Positions 1-5,973 of a stretch of DNA of 6,009 nt are shown here, piece after piece. The notes beneath the pieces were generated by a model. It was given only the letters and a program-made list of their open reading frames with translations. It ran no database searches and was not told where the DNA came from. The position numbers were made by a program, and so were the translations under genes. Positions within the stretch are counted from its first letter, which is position 1. Every line of letters starts with the position of its first letter. Source of the DNA: Sutterella sp. (GTDB lineage: Bacteria; Pseudomonadota; Gammaproteobacteria; Burkholderiales; Burkholderiaceae_F); contig DXSO01000109.1 of NCBI GenBank assembly GCA_019410445.1, positions 1 to 6,009 on the forward strand, read 5' to 3'.

Positions 1-13
1 AATTTGCGCGGTC

Positions 14-107
14 GGAGAAGTGGCCGAGTGGCTGAAGGCACACCCCTGCTAAGGGTGCAGGTCAAAAATAACTGGCCTCGAGGGTTCGAATCCCTCCTTC
101 TCCGCCA
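14..107 (+). tRNA. tRNA-Ser (anticodon GCT)
   Basis: This is a complete class II tRNA. The acceptor arm pairs GGAGAAG (14-20) with CTTCTCC (97-103), followed by discriminator G104 and an encoded CCA (105-107). The anticodon stem CACCC/GGGTG (41-45 with 53-57) closes a seven-base loop whose middle bases, 48-50, are GCT, so it reads AGC and AGU serine codons. The long variable arm expected of tRNA-Ser is present (58-79), with a 5-bp stem AGGTC/GGCCT that includes one G-U pair. The T arm is GAGGG/CCCTC around TTCGAAT (80-96). All arms fold without mismatch, so it should be functional. Its promoter lies to the left of the window. Confidence 0.98.
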
Positions 108-113
108 GAATTC

Positions 114-149
114 AAACCCCGTAGGTTTCGTACCTGCGGGGTTTTCTTT
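114..149 (+). terminator. Intrinsic terminator of tRNA-Ser
   Basis: A 13-bp stem (114-126 with 132-144, one G-U pair) closes a five-base loop, TTCGT, and runs into a T-rich tract TTTTCTTT (142-149). It begins seven bases after the encoded CCA. It should end the tRNA transcript and insulate mntP, which starts about 50 bases further on. Confidence 0.93.
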
Positions 150-200
150 GCGTTCTAATCACAGTGCTGCAAGCCATTAACCGCAAAGGACACTTTTGTC

Positions 201-794
201 ATGTTGCTACTACAAGTTCTCGGTATTGCCGTCGCCCTCTCCATTGATGCCATGGTTGTTTCCCTTTGTTGGAGCGCCACTTGCAAAAAAATCACTGCAG
301 AACACATCTTTAAATTTGCAGCTGCCTTCGGTTTATTCCAATTTCTGATGCCGCTGATCGGCGGTTTGGCCGGCAATACCGTCTCTGGACTTGTCTCGGC
401 ATGGGATCATTGGATCGCCTTCGCTCTTTTAGCTTGGGTGTCTTTTTCGATGCTCAAGGAAGCTTTTGGCGACAACGACGAAGACGAAACGGTTTGCCAG
501 CTTTGTCAACAGATTCCCTGGGCAACACTGCTCACCTTGTCAGTGGCCACCAGCCTTGATGCACTTGCCGTAGGCTTTTCCTTTGCCATGGCTCATTTCC
601 CGATTCTTTGGCCTTCCGTAGTCATCGGAATCGTTTGCTTTGTACTGACCGCTGTTTCCGTGTTAATCGGCCGTACATTATCCAATCAAGCTGCCCGTCA
701 CAGCGCCAAACTTTCGATTTTGGGATCCGTTGTGCTCCTGGCCATTGGCATCAAAGTGCTCTACGAACACGACGTTTTCTCAGCACTTTTTTAA
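201..794 (+). CDS. mntP: Manganese efflux pump MntP
   Basis: This 197-residue inner-membrane protein exports Mn2+ and so protects against manganese excess; E. coli MntP has 188 residues. It shows the family's two three-helix halves, with helices at about 2-22, 36-56, 68-88, 106-130, 136-158 and 171-189. The repeated signature is visible as LSIDAM around Asp16 in helix 1 and TSLDALAVG around Asp120 in helix 4, the conserved acidic residues linked to metal transport. MPLIGG (50-55) and DHWIAF (69-74) also match the family. Where E. coli has a Glu in helix 2 this protein has Gln47. The loop between the halves carries an acidic DNDEDE (91-96) and a CxxC (Cys99, Cys102). The start at 201 has AAAGGA at 185-190 as ribosome binding site. 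No manganese riboswitch fits in the roughly 50-base leader, and I see no convincing promoter there. Family assignment is secure; transport activity is inferred. Confidence 0.95.
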   Translation: MLLLQVLGIAVALSIDAMVVSLCWSATCKKITAEHIFKFAAAFGLFQFLMPLIGGLAGNTVSGLVSAWDHWIAFALLAWVSFSMLKEAFGDNDEDETVCQLCQQIPWATLLTLSVATSLDALAVGFSFAMAHFPILWPSVVIGIVCFVLTAVSVLIGRTLSNQAARHSAKLSILGSVVLLAIGIKVLYEHDVFSALF

Positions 795-800
795 AACCGT

Positions 801-829
801 TTGATATCGGGCACTCGGTTTGCTACTCT
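801..829 (+). promoter_or_regulatory. Candidate sigma-70 promoter of the XRE regulator
   Basis: TTGATA (801-806, five of six matches to the -35 consensus) is followed after exactly 17 bases by TACTCT (824-829), which keeps the T, A and final T of the -10 box. TGC directly in front (821-823) gives an extended -10. Transcription would begin near 836, leaving a leader of about 30 bases before the ATG at 868. The -10 box is weak, so this is a prediction. It overlaps the inverted repeat at 808-842. Confidence 0.5.
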
Positions 830-842
830 AGCCGAGTGCCCG
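808..842 (+). promoter_or_regulatory. Inverted repeat: operator for the XRE gene or terminator of mntP
   Basis: CGGGCACTCGG (808-818) and CCGAGTGCCCG (832-842) are perfect 11-base inverted copies separated by 13 bases. Read as RNA they form a stable hairpin 13 bases after the mntP stop, followed by a poor tail, TTTAATTCTCT. That could be a weak terminator. Read as DNA, the dyad is centred at about 825, on the predicted -10 box of the next gene. One arm lies in the -35/-10 spacer and the other at the expected start site, a layout typical of a repressor operator. Both roles are possible, even together. Confidence 0.6.
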
Positions 843-867
843 TTTAATTCTCTGCAACGGTTTTCCC

Positions 868-1272
868 ATGTCTGCTGCGCTCAAATCCACCACCCCGCGT
901 ACTCCGATCAAGCGCTTTTTCAATCTGCCCGTGCAAAGCTTTACCGAGGAGTTGGGCGAGCGCATTTCTGCAGCAAGACGAGCTCTTAACCTCACTCAAG
1001 AAGAACTCGCTCAAAAAAGCCGCACGTCCTTATCAACATACAAGCGCATCGAACAAGGCGACATCACCGTTTCAATCGGAACGGTACTGAGCGTACTTTA
1101 TTGCCTGGATCATCTTGAAAGCTGCGAGGGAATACTTGCCTCGGCCTTGTCGTCTGCGTCAGGCCAAGCGCAGCTGCCGCAACGAGTCAGACACAAAAAA
1201 ATACCGCAGACAAAACTTGCGTCAGCTGCAGGTCAACGGAGTCGCAAACCCCGCCGCCCCCAATCCAAATAA
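868..1272 (+). CDS. XRE-family helix-turn-helix transcriptional regulator
   Basis: This is a 134-residue DNA-binding protein. A Cro/C1-type helix-turn-helix spans about residues 27-80. The core runs from TQEELAQKS (43-51) through a turn to the recognition helix around SLSTYKRIEQG (54-64), then GDITVSIGTVLSVL (64-77). That last segment resembles HipB-like regulators, but no hipA or other toxin lies beside it. Residues 100-134 form a low-complexity, strongly basic tail (RKPRRPQSK at the end) that may add non-specific DNA contact. The ATG at 868 was chosen because it gives an N-terminal lead into the domain; its ribosome binding site is poor (ACGG near 857-860). An in-frame GTG at 931 (Val22) is a weaker alternative. 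The likely targets are its own promoter and possibly mntP, inferred only from the nearby dyad. Family is secure; targets and ligand are unknown. Confidence 0.88.
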   Translation: MSAALKSTTPRTPIKRFFNLPVQSFTEELGERISAARRALNLTQEELAQKSRTSLSTYKRIEQGDITVSIGTVLSVLYCLDHLESCEGILASALSSASGQAQLPQRVRHKKIPQTKLASAAGQRSRKPRRPQSK

Positions 1273-1276
1273 AGAG

Positions 1277-3526
1277 CTATTGCCAGGAATTGGGCTCGTT
1301 CCAGAACTGCATCAAGCGCTCAAGCTTGAGCGTTTTCGTATAGGGCGGCAAGCTCTGCCAAATCTTTTTCCCGTATCCGGCACGCACCATCCTCACGTCA
1401 CCGATAACCAAAATACCCCGGTCGAATTCGCTGCGTATGAGGCGTCCTGTGCCTTGCTTGAGAGCGATCGCTGCCGCCGGAACCGACAGCGCGTTAAAAG
1501 ACGACTGTCCCTGGGCATCAAGCCATTTGCAGCGCGCATCAAATACCGGATCCTCTCGATTGGGAAACGGCAGTTTGTCAATAATAACCAGTGACAACTG
1601 CTCGCCCTTGATATCGATGCCTTCCCAAAAACTCATTGTCGCTACCAGGATGGGATGCGGATCCCGGCGGAATTTTTCAAGTAGCTTTTCCTTGGATTCT
1701 TCTCGCTGTACAAGCACGGTATAGTCACGACCATTCGAGGCAATGTACTCACGAAGCTGTTCAGCTGCCCTTTCCATCGCTCGATAGCTCGTACACAACA
1801 CAAAAGCACGCCCCTGCACCATATCAACGATGGGCCATACACGTTCTATAAGCGCGTCGGTAAATTCATCGCGCGAAACGCCGCTTTTGAGGTTGGGCAT
1901 GTCGGGCGGCACATAAAGCATGGCTTGATTCTCATGATCAAAAGGAGAATTCCAAGCTTGCTCCCGTGCTCCCTCAATTCCGAGAGCTTGAGAAAAGTGT
2001 TTGAATTCCCCCTCGCCGACAGCCATTGTTGCCGAGGTAAAAATCCATGCCGTATCCTTTCGCAGATTCATCATCTTTGAAAAAGGCTCGGCTATGTCCA
2101 ACGGCGTAACCGTCATACGAGCCTCGCTGCGTGTGCGCGCAATCCAGCGCACCAACGGCTTGCTCGTCTGGGGCAGCGGCATGCCAGCAGCCTTTAACCA
2201 TCCAACCCACTGCTTCAAGTCTTCCAAAATCGCCAAGGCCGAATCAAGATATACGACCAGGTCATCACTCATTTCTCGGTAGGGATCAGCCGCCTGAATC
2301 AACACCTCCAACACAAGCGAAGCATTTTCCAAGTGCTTGGTAGCCGCCTGCATACCGGAAAGCGTCTCAATGTTGCGGCTGTCGCCCTCAAGCACACCGG
2401 CAGATTCCAATCCCAGCACAAAGTCATAAAGCGACTTTTTGATGGTTTGCGTAATTTCGTCCCAACTTGTCCCTGCCGGCGCTGCGCTTTTGAATTTCCC
2501 CATCAGAATCGGTCGCAGACTGTCGACAATTTCCCGAACAGCTGCCGTCGACAATTCGTTGCCAAAGTAATTTGTGGCAATTTCAGGCAGCTTGTGCGCC
2601 TCGTCAAAAATCACGGCATCAACCCGAGGCAGCATGCCGTCATCCTGACCTCCTTCGAGTTCCATGGCGGCTGCCGACAAAAACAGATGATGATTGACGA
2701 CGATTACGTTGGCCTTTTGAGCACGCAGTCGTGCCCGCGTCACGAAACACTCTCGAGCAAAATGGCAGTGTTTGCCCAAACAGTTTCCTGCGGTGCTCGT
2801 CACGGAAGGCCATACGGCGCTGTCTTCCGCGACGGCTCCGATTTCATTGACATCTCCCGTTTTGGTTTTGTCCAAAAAGATACGGATACGACGAAAATCC
2901 TCAACCGCATCACGAGAAGCCAGAGTAATTTCCCCTCTCTCGCACAACGCAATGCGATGACGACACAAGTAATTAGAGCGCCCCTTGAGCAAGGCCACAT
3001 TGGCAGGCAAGCCGCAAGCCCTCATCAATGCCGGAATGTCTTTGCGGCAAAGCTGCTCTTGAAGCGACTTACCGGCTGTGCTCACAATCACGCGGCAGCC
3101 GGCGATGAGCGCCGGAGTCAGATATGCAAACGTCTTGCCTGTCCCGGTTCCGGCCTCAGCCAACAGTTTTCCCTTGTTCTGAAGCGTCTGAGCAACCGCC
3201 AAAGCAAATTCAATCTGTGCAGGACGGGAAACAAATCCCGGGGTCGTTCGGGCTAAAGCACCATCAAAAGAAAACGCGCTGCGTACGCGCTGTTCGTAAT
3301 CGCTCGGAAAAGCCGCGCCGTCTCCAACTTGCTCTTCACCATTGATGCTGCCGTCTGACTTGCCATTGCCAAACTCCCCAAACGGAATCATCGGCGCATC
3401 CGTCGGCGCCGTGATATGAACCATCTGATCGAAATCTTCAGCCTCAAAAGCCTCGTCGGCAAGCAAACTTCTGGCAATTTCATCAAGTTCGAGATCAGCT
3501 CGCCCGCTTTTTAAACCGGATTTCAC
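1277..3526 (-). CDS. yoaA: YoaA/DinG-type ATP-dependent DNA helicase (XPD-like, iron-sulfur)
   Basis: This 749-residue superfamily 2 helicase should unwind DNA 5' to 3' using ATP. E. coli YoaA works with the HolC clamp-loader subunit in repair of stalled replication forks. Visible motifs, in order: RPAQ (101-104); Walker A AGTGTGKT (125-132, Lys131); the iron-sulfur domain with Cys188, Cys249, Cys254 and Cys260 (NYLC, then GNCLGKHCHFAREC); Walker B DEAH (308-311); TSAT (497-500); SFWEGID (632-638); and motif VI QGTGRLIR (691-698). Remembered E. coli YoaA (about 636 residues) matches closely through VAEDS..WP.VTST and LSLVIIDKLPF. About 85 extra residues precede the core, acidic and without a recognised domain. 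The GTG start at 3526-3524 overlaps the upstream stop as GTGA, indicating translational coupling. Met35 or Met46 are possible internal starts but lack better ribosome binding sites. All catalytic and cluster residues are intact. Confidence 0.94.
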   Translation of the reverse strand: MKSGLKSGRADLELDEIARSLLADEAFEAEDFDQMVHITAPTDAPMIPFGEFGNGKSDGSINGEEQVGDGAAFPSDYEQRVRSAFSFDGALARTTPGFVSRPAQIEFALAVAQTLQNKGKLLAEAGTGTGKTFAYLTPALIAGCRVIVSTAGKSLQEQLCRKDIPALMRACGLPANVALLKGRSNYLCRHRIALCERGEITLASRDAVEDFRRIRIFLDKTKTGDVNEIGAVAEDSAVWPSVTSTAGNCLGKHCHFARECFVTRARLRAQKANVIVVNHHLFLSAAAMELEGGQDDGMLPRVDAVIFDEAHKLPEIATNYFGNELSTAAVREIVDSLRPILMGKFKSAAPAGTSWDEITQTIKKSLYDFVLGLESAGVLEGDSRNIETLSGMQAATKHLENASLVLEVLIQAADPYREMSDDLVVYLDSALAILEDLKQWVGWLKAAGMPLPQTSKPLVRWIARTRSEARMTVTPLDIAEPFSKMMNLRKDTAWIFTSATMAVGEGEFKHFSQALGIEGAREQAWNSPFDHENQAMLYVPPDMPNLKSGVSRDEFTDALIERVWPIVDMVQGRAFVLCTSYRAMERAAEQLREYIASNGRDYTVLVQREESKEKLLEKFRRDPHPILVATMSFWEGIDIKGEQLSLVIIDKLPFPNREDPVFDARCKWLDAQGQSSFNALSVPAAAIALKQGTGRLIRSEFDRGILVIGDVRMVRAGYGKKIWQSLPPYTKTLKLERLMQFWNEPNSWQ
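1314..1336 (+). terminator. Possible terminator of the XRE transcript inside the yoaA 3' end
   Basis: CGCTCAAGCTTGAGCG (1317-1332) is a perfect 16-base palindrome followed on the plus strand by TTTT. Counting a G-U and two A-U pairs, the RNA hairpin reaches nine base pairs around an AGCT loop. It lies about 45 bases past the regulator's stop, in codons near residue 735 of the converging yoaA. No other terminator sits between the two genes. The T tract is short, so efficiency is doubtful. Confidence 0.4.
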
Positions 3527-4200
3527 TTCGTTGTTGCCCCGCTGTTTTGATTGATCGGCTGCTGCTTAGCCTTTTTTTCGGCTCTCTTTTCCAACGCTTT
3601 GGCTCGTTGAGCTCGACGTTTTTCCAATTCAGCCTTCTTGTTTTCGTAAGCGGCACGATTTTTTTCTTCCTGAGCCTTTTTTTGCTGAGCTTCAGCATTG
3701 CGCTGCTCGAGCGACTTCAATCGCTTAGCATGCAGCTCTTTGTTTTCTTGAGCGTTTTGCTGTGCCTTTGTCGCCGACTGCGGCGTTTTCTTGTTCACCT
3801 GCTTTGAAGGTTTGGCCGCTTTGGCATCACGCTGTTGCTGGCGCATCGATTCCTTTCTGGTCTCATCTTCACGAACGACACGTCGAGCTTCGGATTCAAT
3901 TGCCTGAAGACGGCGAGATTGTCTCAGTTCTGCCTTTCGCACGTCTTCAATGCAGCTGTTGACGAAAAAATTTTCGTTGCACCGACGTTTGGAAAACTCG
4001 GCAAGTTCCTTGAGTTTACTTTTGGCAAAGCGCACTTCCTTGAGTGCTTGATCAGCCGTTTCCCGCGTGGCGATTGATCCCTGAGGGAATCGTTTCATCA
4101 AAGCCTGATCCTCAATGGCTGAAATATCCGGATCAAAAGCCATGCAAGAAAACGATGCAAAAAACGACAAACCAATCAAAAGTGTTTTAAGCGCGTTCAC
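3523..4200 (-). CDS. Exported Lys/Arg/Gln-rich coiled-coil protein, function unknown
   Basis: I do not recognise a function. From a GTG start at 4200-4198 the product has 225 residues and begins with a textbook signal peptide: Lys5, a hydrophobic core LLIGLSFFASF (7-17), and probable cleavage after CMA (19-21) before FDPD. A longer reading from a TTG at 4245 adds 15 residues that spoil this layout, so I prefer the GTG, although neither start has a clear ribosome binding site. The mature part is almost all charged helix. It carries RRCNENFFVNSC (72-83), whose Cys74 and Cys83 could form a periplasmic disulfide. From about 85 to 213 follow long Lys/Arg/Glu/Gln/Ala stretches predicted to be coiled coil. 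From memory, Burkholderiales have a family with the same C-x-x-x-F-x-V-N-x-C signature and charged tail, often annotated as hypothetical or colicin-import-like. Its stop overlaps the yoaA start by four bases, forming an operon. Confidence 0.8.
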   Translation of the reverse strand: MNALKTLLIGLSFFASFSCMAFDPDISAIEDQALMKRFPQGSIATRETADQALKEVRFAKSKLKELAEFSKRRCNENFFVNSCIEDVRKAELRQSRRLQAIESEARRVVREDETRKESMRQQQRDAKAAKPSKQVNKKTPQSATKAQQNAQENKELHAKRLKSLEQRNAEAQQKKAQEEKNRAAYENKKAELEKRRAQRAKALEKRAEKKAKQQPINQNSGATTK

Positions 4201-4538
4201 GGAAACAAACCACGATTGAAAAAATAGATGAAAATCGACGAGCAAGACTTGCCAAACATTGCAAAAGCCCTCGCCGCAGTGGGCAAAATTTTACAGAGGT
4301 TCGCTGAAAACGCCCCGCTTTGAAAACAGCCGCAACTTTCTGCAAACAATTTTCCAGTTCTGCAATTTCGCAGGGATGCGAGATACACCGACCACCGTAA
4401 AACGACTCCGGTTACAGCTCTTCTTCACTGAATCGACTCCTTAACAGTCCCTAGCTCTCCTGGCTAGGGCAAACGCGATGCGTTTAGGCGTAGACTCAAG
4501 GCTAAAGACTGGAATTCCTCTCACCCATAGGCTTTTTT
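4201..4538. other. Divergent intergenic region between the coiled-coil protein/yoaA operon and the MFS gene
   Basis: These 338 bases must hold promoters for both directions, but I find no -35/-10 pair good enough to call on either strand. Short open frames here (for example 4259-4444) lack a ribosome binding site and recognisable sequence. Direct repeats are visible: TGAAAAC at 4305-4311 and 4321-4327, and TTCTGCAA at 4338-4345 and 4358-4365. The right third, from 4449, carries two perfect hairpins ahead of the MFS start. Confidence 0.7.
4449..4485 (+). promoter_or_regulatory. Two tandem hairpins in the leader of the MFS gene
   Basis: CCCTAGC (4449-4455) pairs perfectly with GCTAGGG (4463-4469) around a seven-base loop. 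One base later AAACGC (4471-4476) pairs perfectly with GCGTTT (4480-4485) around GAT. They end 53 bases before the ATG at 4539. Neither is followed by a T tract, so they are not terminators of their own. They do not match the riboswitch classes I can recall for efflux genes (guanidine, manganese, fluoride). A structured leader or a pair of DNA dyads for a regulator are both possible. Confidence 0.45.
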
Positions 4539-5831
4539 ATGAATTGGCGCATTGTCCTTGCCGTGCTTACATGCAGCACGGTTCTCATGTCGTCGAGCTA
4601 CACCATGCTTATTCCCTTCCTGCCGATGTATCTCATCCAGGAACTGGGAGTGCAGACAGCTGAAGTCAACTGGTGGAGCAGCATCATTTTTGCCATCAGT
4701 TTTTTGATTTCCGGCATCTTTGCACCGATCTGGGGAGCAATGGCCGATAAAGGCTCCAGAAAGCTTATGGCATTGCGCGCTGCCAGCTGCCTGGCCATCA
4801 CCTACTTTCTCGGAGCCATCGTTCAGACGCCTTGGCAACTTTTTGCAGTACGCATTCTGCAAGGGCTCTCAGCCGGTCTGTGGCCTGCCCAGCTTGCGAT
4901 CGCCACTTCAGTCATCCCTCACAAAAAAATCGGACTATGCATGGGATTGCTGCAGGCCGCTCTCACGGCCGGTCATGTTTTAGGACCGCTCGTGGGCGGA
5001 TATCTTGCCGATGTTTTCGGCATGCGCATGACTTTTAAGATTGCCGCTGTTGCGTTGGCCTCCATTACTGTTGCGCTGGCTATTTTCATCAAAGAGCCTC
5101 CTCGCAATAAAACCGCCGTCAGCGCTGATGATGCCTCAACTCGAGTCACTCCTCTGCGTAATCCCGTCATTTTGCGCATGCTCTTTGCCGCCGCAGTCGT
5201 GCAGATGAGTGTGCTGATGGTTCAGCCCGTGTTGCCGCTTTATATCGCAGAGCTGCAGGGATCCATGGATCGCATCGTATTCATTTCCGGCATCGTATTT
5301 TCGGTGGTGGGTATTTCCGGCGTTATCGCCTCTCCGCCATGGGGTATGCTCGGTCAGAGTTGGGGGTATCGCCCGGCTCTTTACGTCTCGTTGCTGCTCA
5401 GCGGCATTTTCGGAATCATTCAAGCCATTCCGCATGACCTGACATGGTTTACCGGTTGGCGCTTCATCGGGGGTTTGGCGTTTGCAGGCATATTCCCCGC
5501 CATCAACGCAGTGCTCACTCAATCTTCGGATCCGCAGGATCGCGGCAAGGTCTTTGCTTATTCCTACTCTGTGCAGCAGTTCGGCAGTGTCATCGGCCCC
5601 GTATTAGGCGGCGCGATTGCTACCTGGACGAACAACCAGGTAACTCTTGCGGCTGCTGGCGCGATTCTCTTCCCCGTCGTCGCCATTCTCTACTTCTTCC
5701 GTCCCAAAGCTCCGGCTCCGGCAACGGGCATGCCTAAAGCGCTGTCAGAGCAAGGATGCGAAGTTCGCCGCGAAATGCAGGCACAAGCCTCTCACGAAAG
5801 CGAAGAACAAACAAGCAAAGGAAATCATTGA
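4539..5831 (+). CDS. MFS multidrug/H+ antiporter, MdtG-like (DHA1 family)
   Basis: This 430-residue inner-membrane transporter has twelve predicted helices and should export drugs or other hydrophobic compounds in exchange for protons. Its diagnostic features are motif A GAMADKGSRK (66-75) between helices 2 and 3; motif B with Arg105 in VRILQGLSAG (104-113); and the antiporter motif C region, GLLQAALTAGHVLGP (136-150), in helix 5. WSSIIFAISFLISGIFAP.WG and ISG.V.SV.G...S.P.WG closely resemble remembered E. coli MdtG (YceE). A cytoplasmic loop at about 186-206 separates the two halves. Residues from about 388 onward form a hydrophilic tail rich in Ala, Gln, Glu and Ser, longer than in MdtG. 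The ATG at 4539 follows ATAGG (4526-4530) at eight bases. The gene stands alone, divergent from the exported-protein/yoaA pair and closed by its own terminator. Antiporter class is confident; substrate is unknown. Confidence 0.9.
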   Translation: MNWRIVLAVLTCSTVLMSSSYTMLIPFLPMYLIQELGVQTAEVNWWSSIIFAISFLISGIFAPIWGAMADKGSRKLMALRAASCLAITYFLGAIVQTPWQLFAVRILQGLSAGLWPAQLAIATSVIPHKKIGLCMGLLQAALTAGHVLGPLVGGYLADVFGMRMTFKIAAVALASITVALAIFIKEPPRNKTAVSADDASTRVTPLRNPVILRMLFAAAVVQMSVLMVQPVLPLYIAELQGSMDRIVFISGIVFSVVGISGVIASPPWGMLGQSWGYRPALYVSLLLSGIFGIIQAIPHDLTWFTGWRFIGGLAFAGIFPAINAVLTQSSDPQDRGKVFAYSYSVQQFGSVIGPVLGGAIATWTNNQVTLAAAGAILFPVVAILYFFRPKAPAPATGMPKALSEQGCEVRREMQAQASHESEEQTSKGNH

Positions 5832-5859
5832 TCATTGGCTGCTGCAGCCGCTTTCTATG

Positions 5860-5890
5860 GGCGAAATCCGTTGCGATTTCGCCTTTTTTT
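5860..5890 (+). terminator. Intrinsic terminator of the MFS gene
   Basis: GGCGAAATC (5860-5868) pairs perfectly with GATTTCGCC (5875-5883) around a six-base loop and runs straight into seven T residues (5884-5890). It lies 28 bases after the MFS stop codon. Confidence 0.95.
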
Positions 5891-5918
5891 GTCATATCGA
5901 AAGCAGACAGCAGATACG

Positions 5919-5949
5919 AAAAAAGCCGCTCACCTTGCGGCGCGGCCTT
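5919..5949 (-). terminator. Intrinsic terminator of the minus-strand tRNA
   Basis: Read on the minus strand, GCCGC pairs with GCGGC (+ strand 5925-5929) and is followed by TTTTTT (+ strand 5919-5924). Two alternative left arms exist, at 5937-5941 and 5942-5946. The second extends through a G-U and two A-T pairs to eight base pairs. It lies 25-55 bases beyond the tRNA 3' end and faces the MFS terminator, so the two converging transcripts each have their own stop. Confidence 0.8.
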
Positions 5950-5973
5950 CTCATGAGAACCTGAACAGTGCGT

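Noticed and set aside
142..200. Manganese (yybP-ykoY) riboswitch ahead of mntP
   Set aside because: E. coli mntP has one, but only about 50 bases separate the tRNA terminator from the start codon here, and none of the conserved aptamer sequence is visible.
1195..1221. Terminator for yoaA in the minus direction (A7 run on the plus strand, 1195-1201)
   Set aside because: The only inverted pairing beside the T run is about four base pairs (CGCA/TGCG, 1205-1221), too weak to call. I cannot identify the yoaA terminator.
868..1272. HipB antitoxin of a HipBA toxin-antitoxin pair
   Set aside because: The helix-turn-helix sequence is HipB-like, but no hipA or other toxin gene is adjacent; the next gene converges and is a helicase.
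2333..3256. A 307-codon open frame on the plus strand opposite yoaA
   Set aside because: It lies wholly antisense to a gene with every helicase motif intact, has a composition unlike a folded protein (many Cys, His, Arg, Gln) and matches no family I know. It is a shadow of yoaA codon use.
4132..4150. Lipoprotein signal (Cys19 in the exported protein)
   Set aside because: The residues before Cys19 are S-F-S, which do not fit the L-[AST]-[GA]-C lipobox; ordinary signal peptidase I cleavage after CMA is more likely.
4259..4444. A 61-codon open frame in the intergenic region
   Set aside because: It has no ribosome binding site, no recognisable domain or signal, and biased composition; chance open frame.
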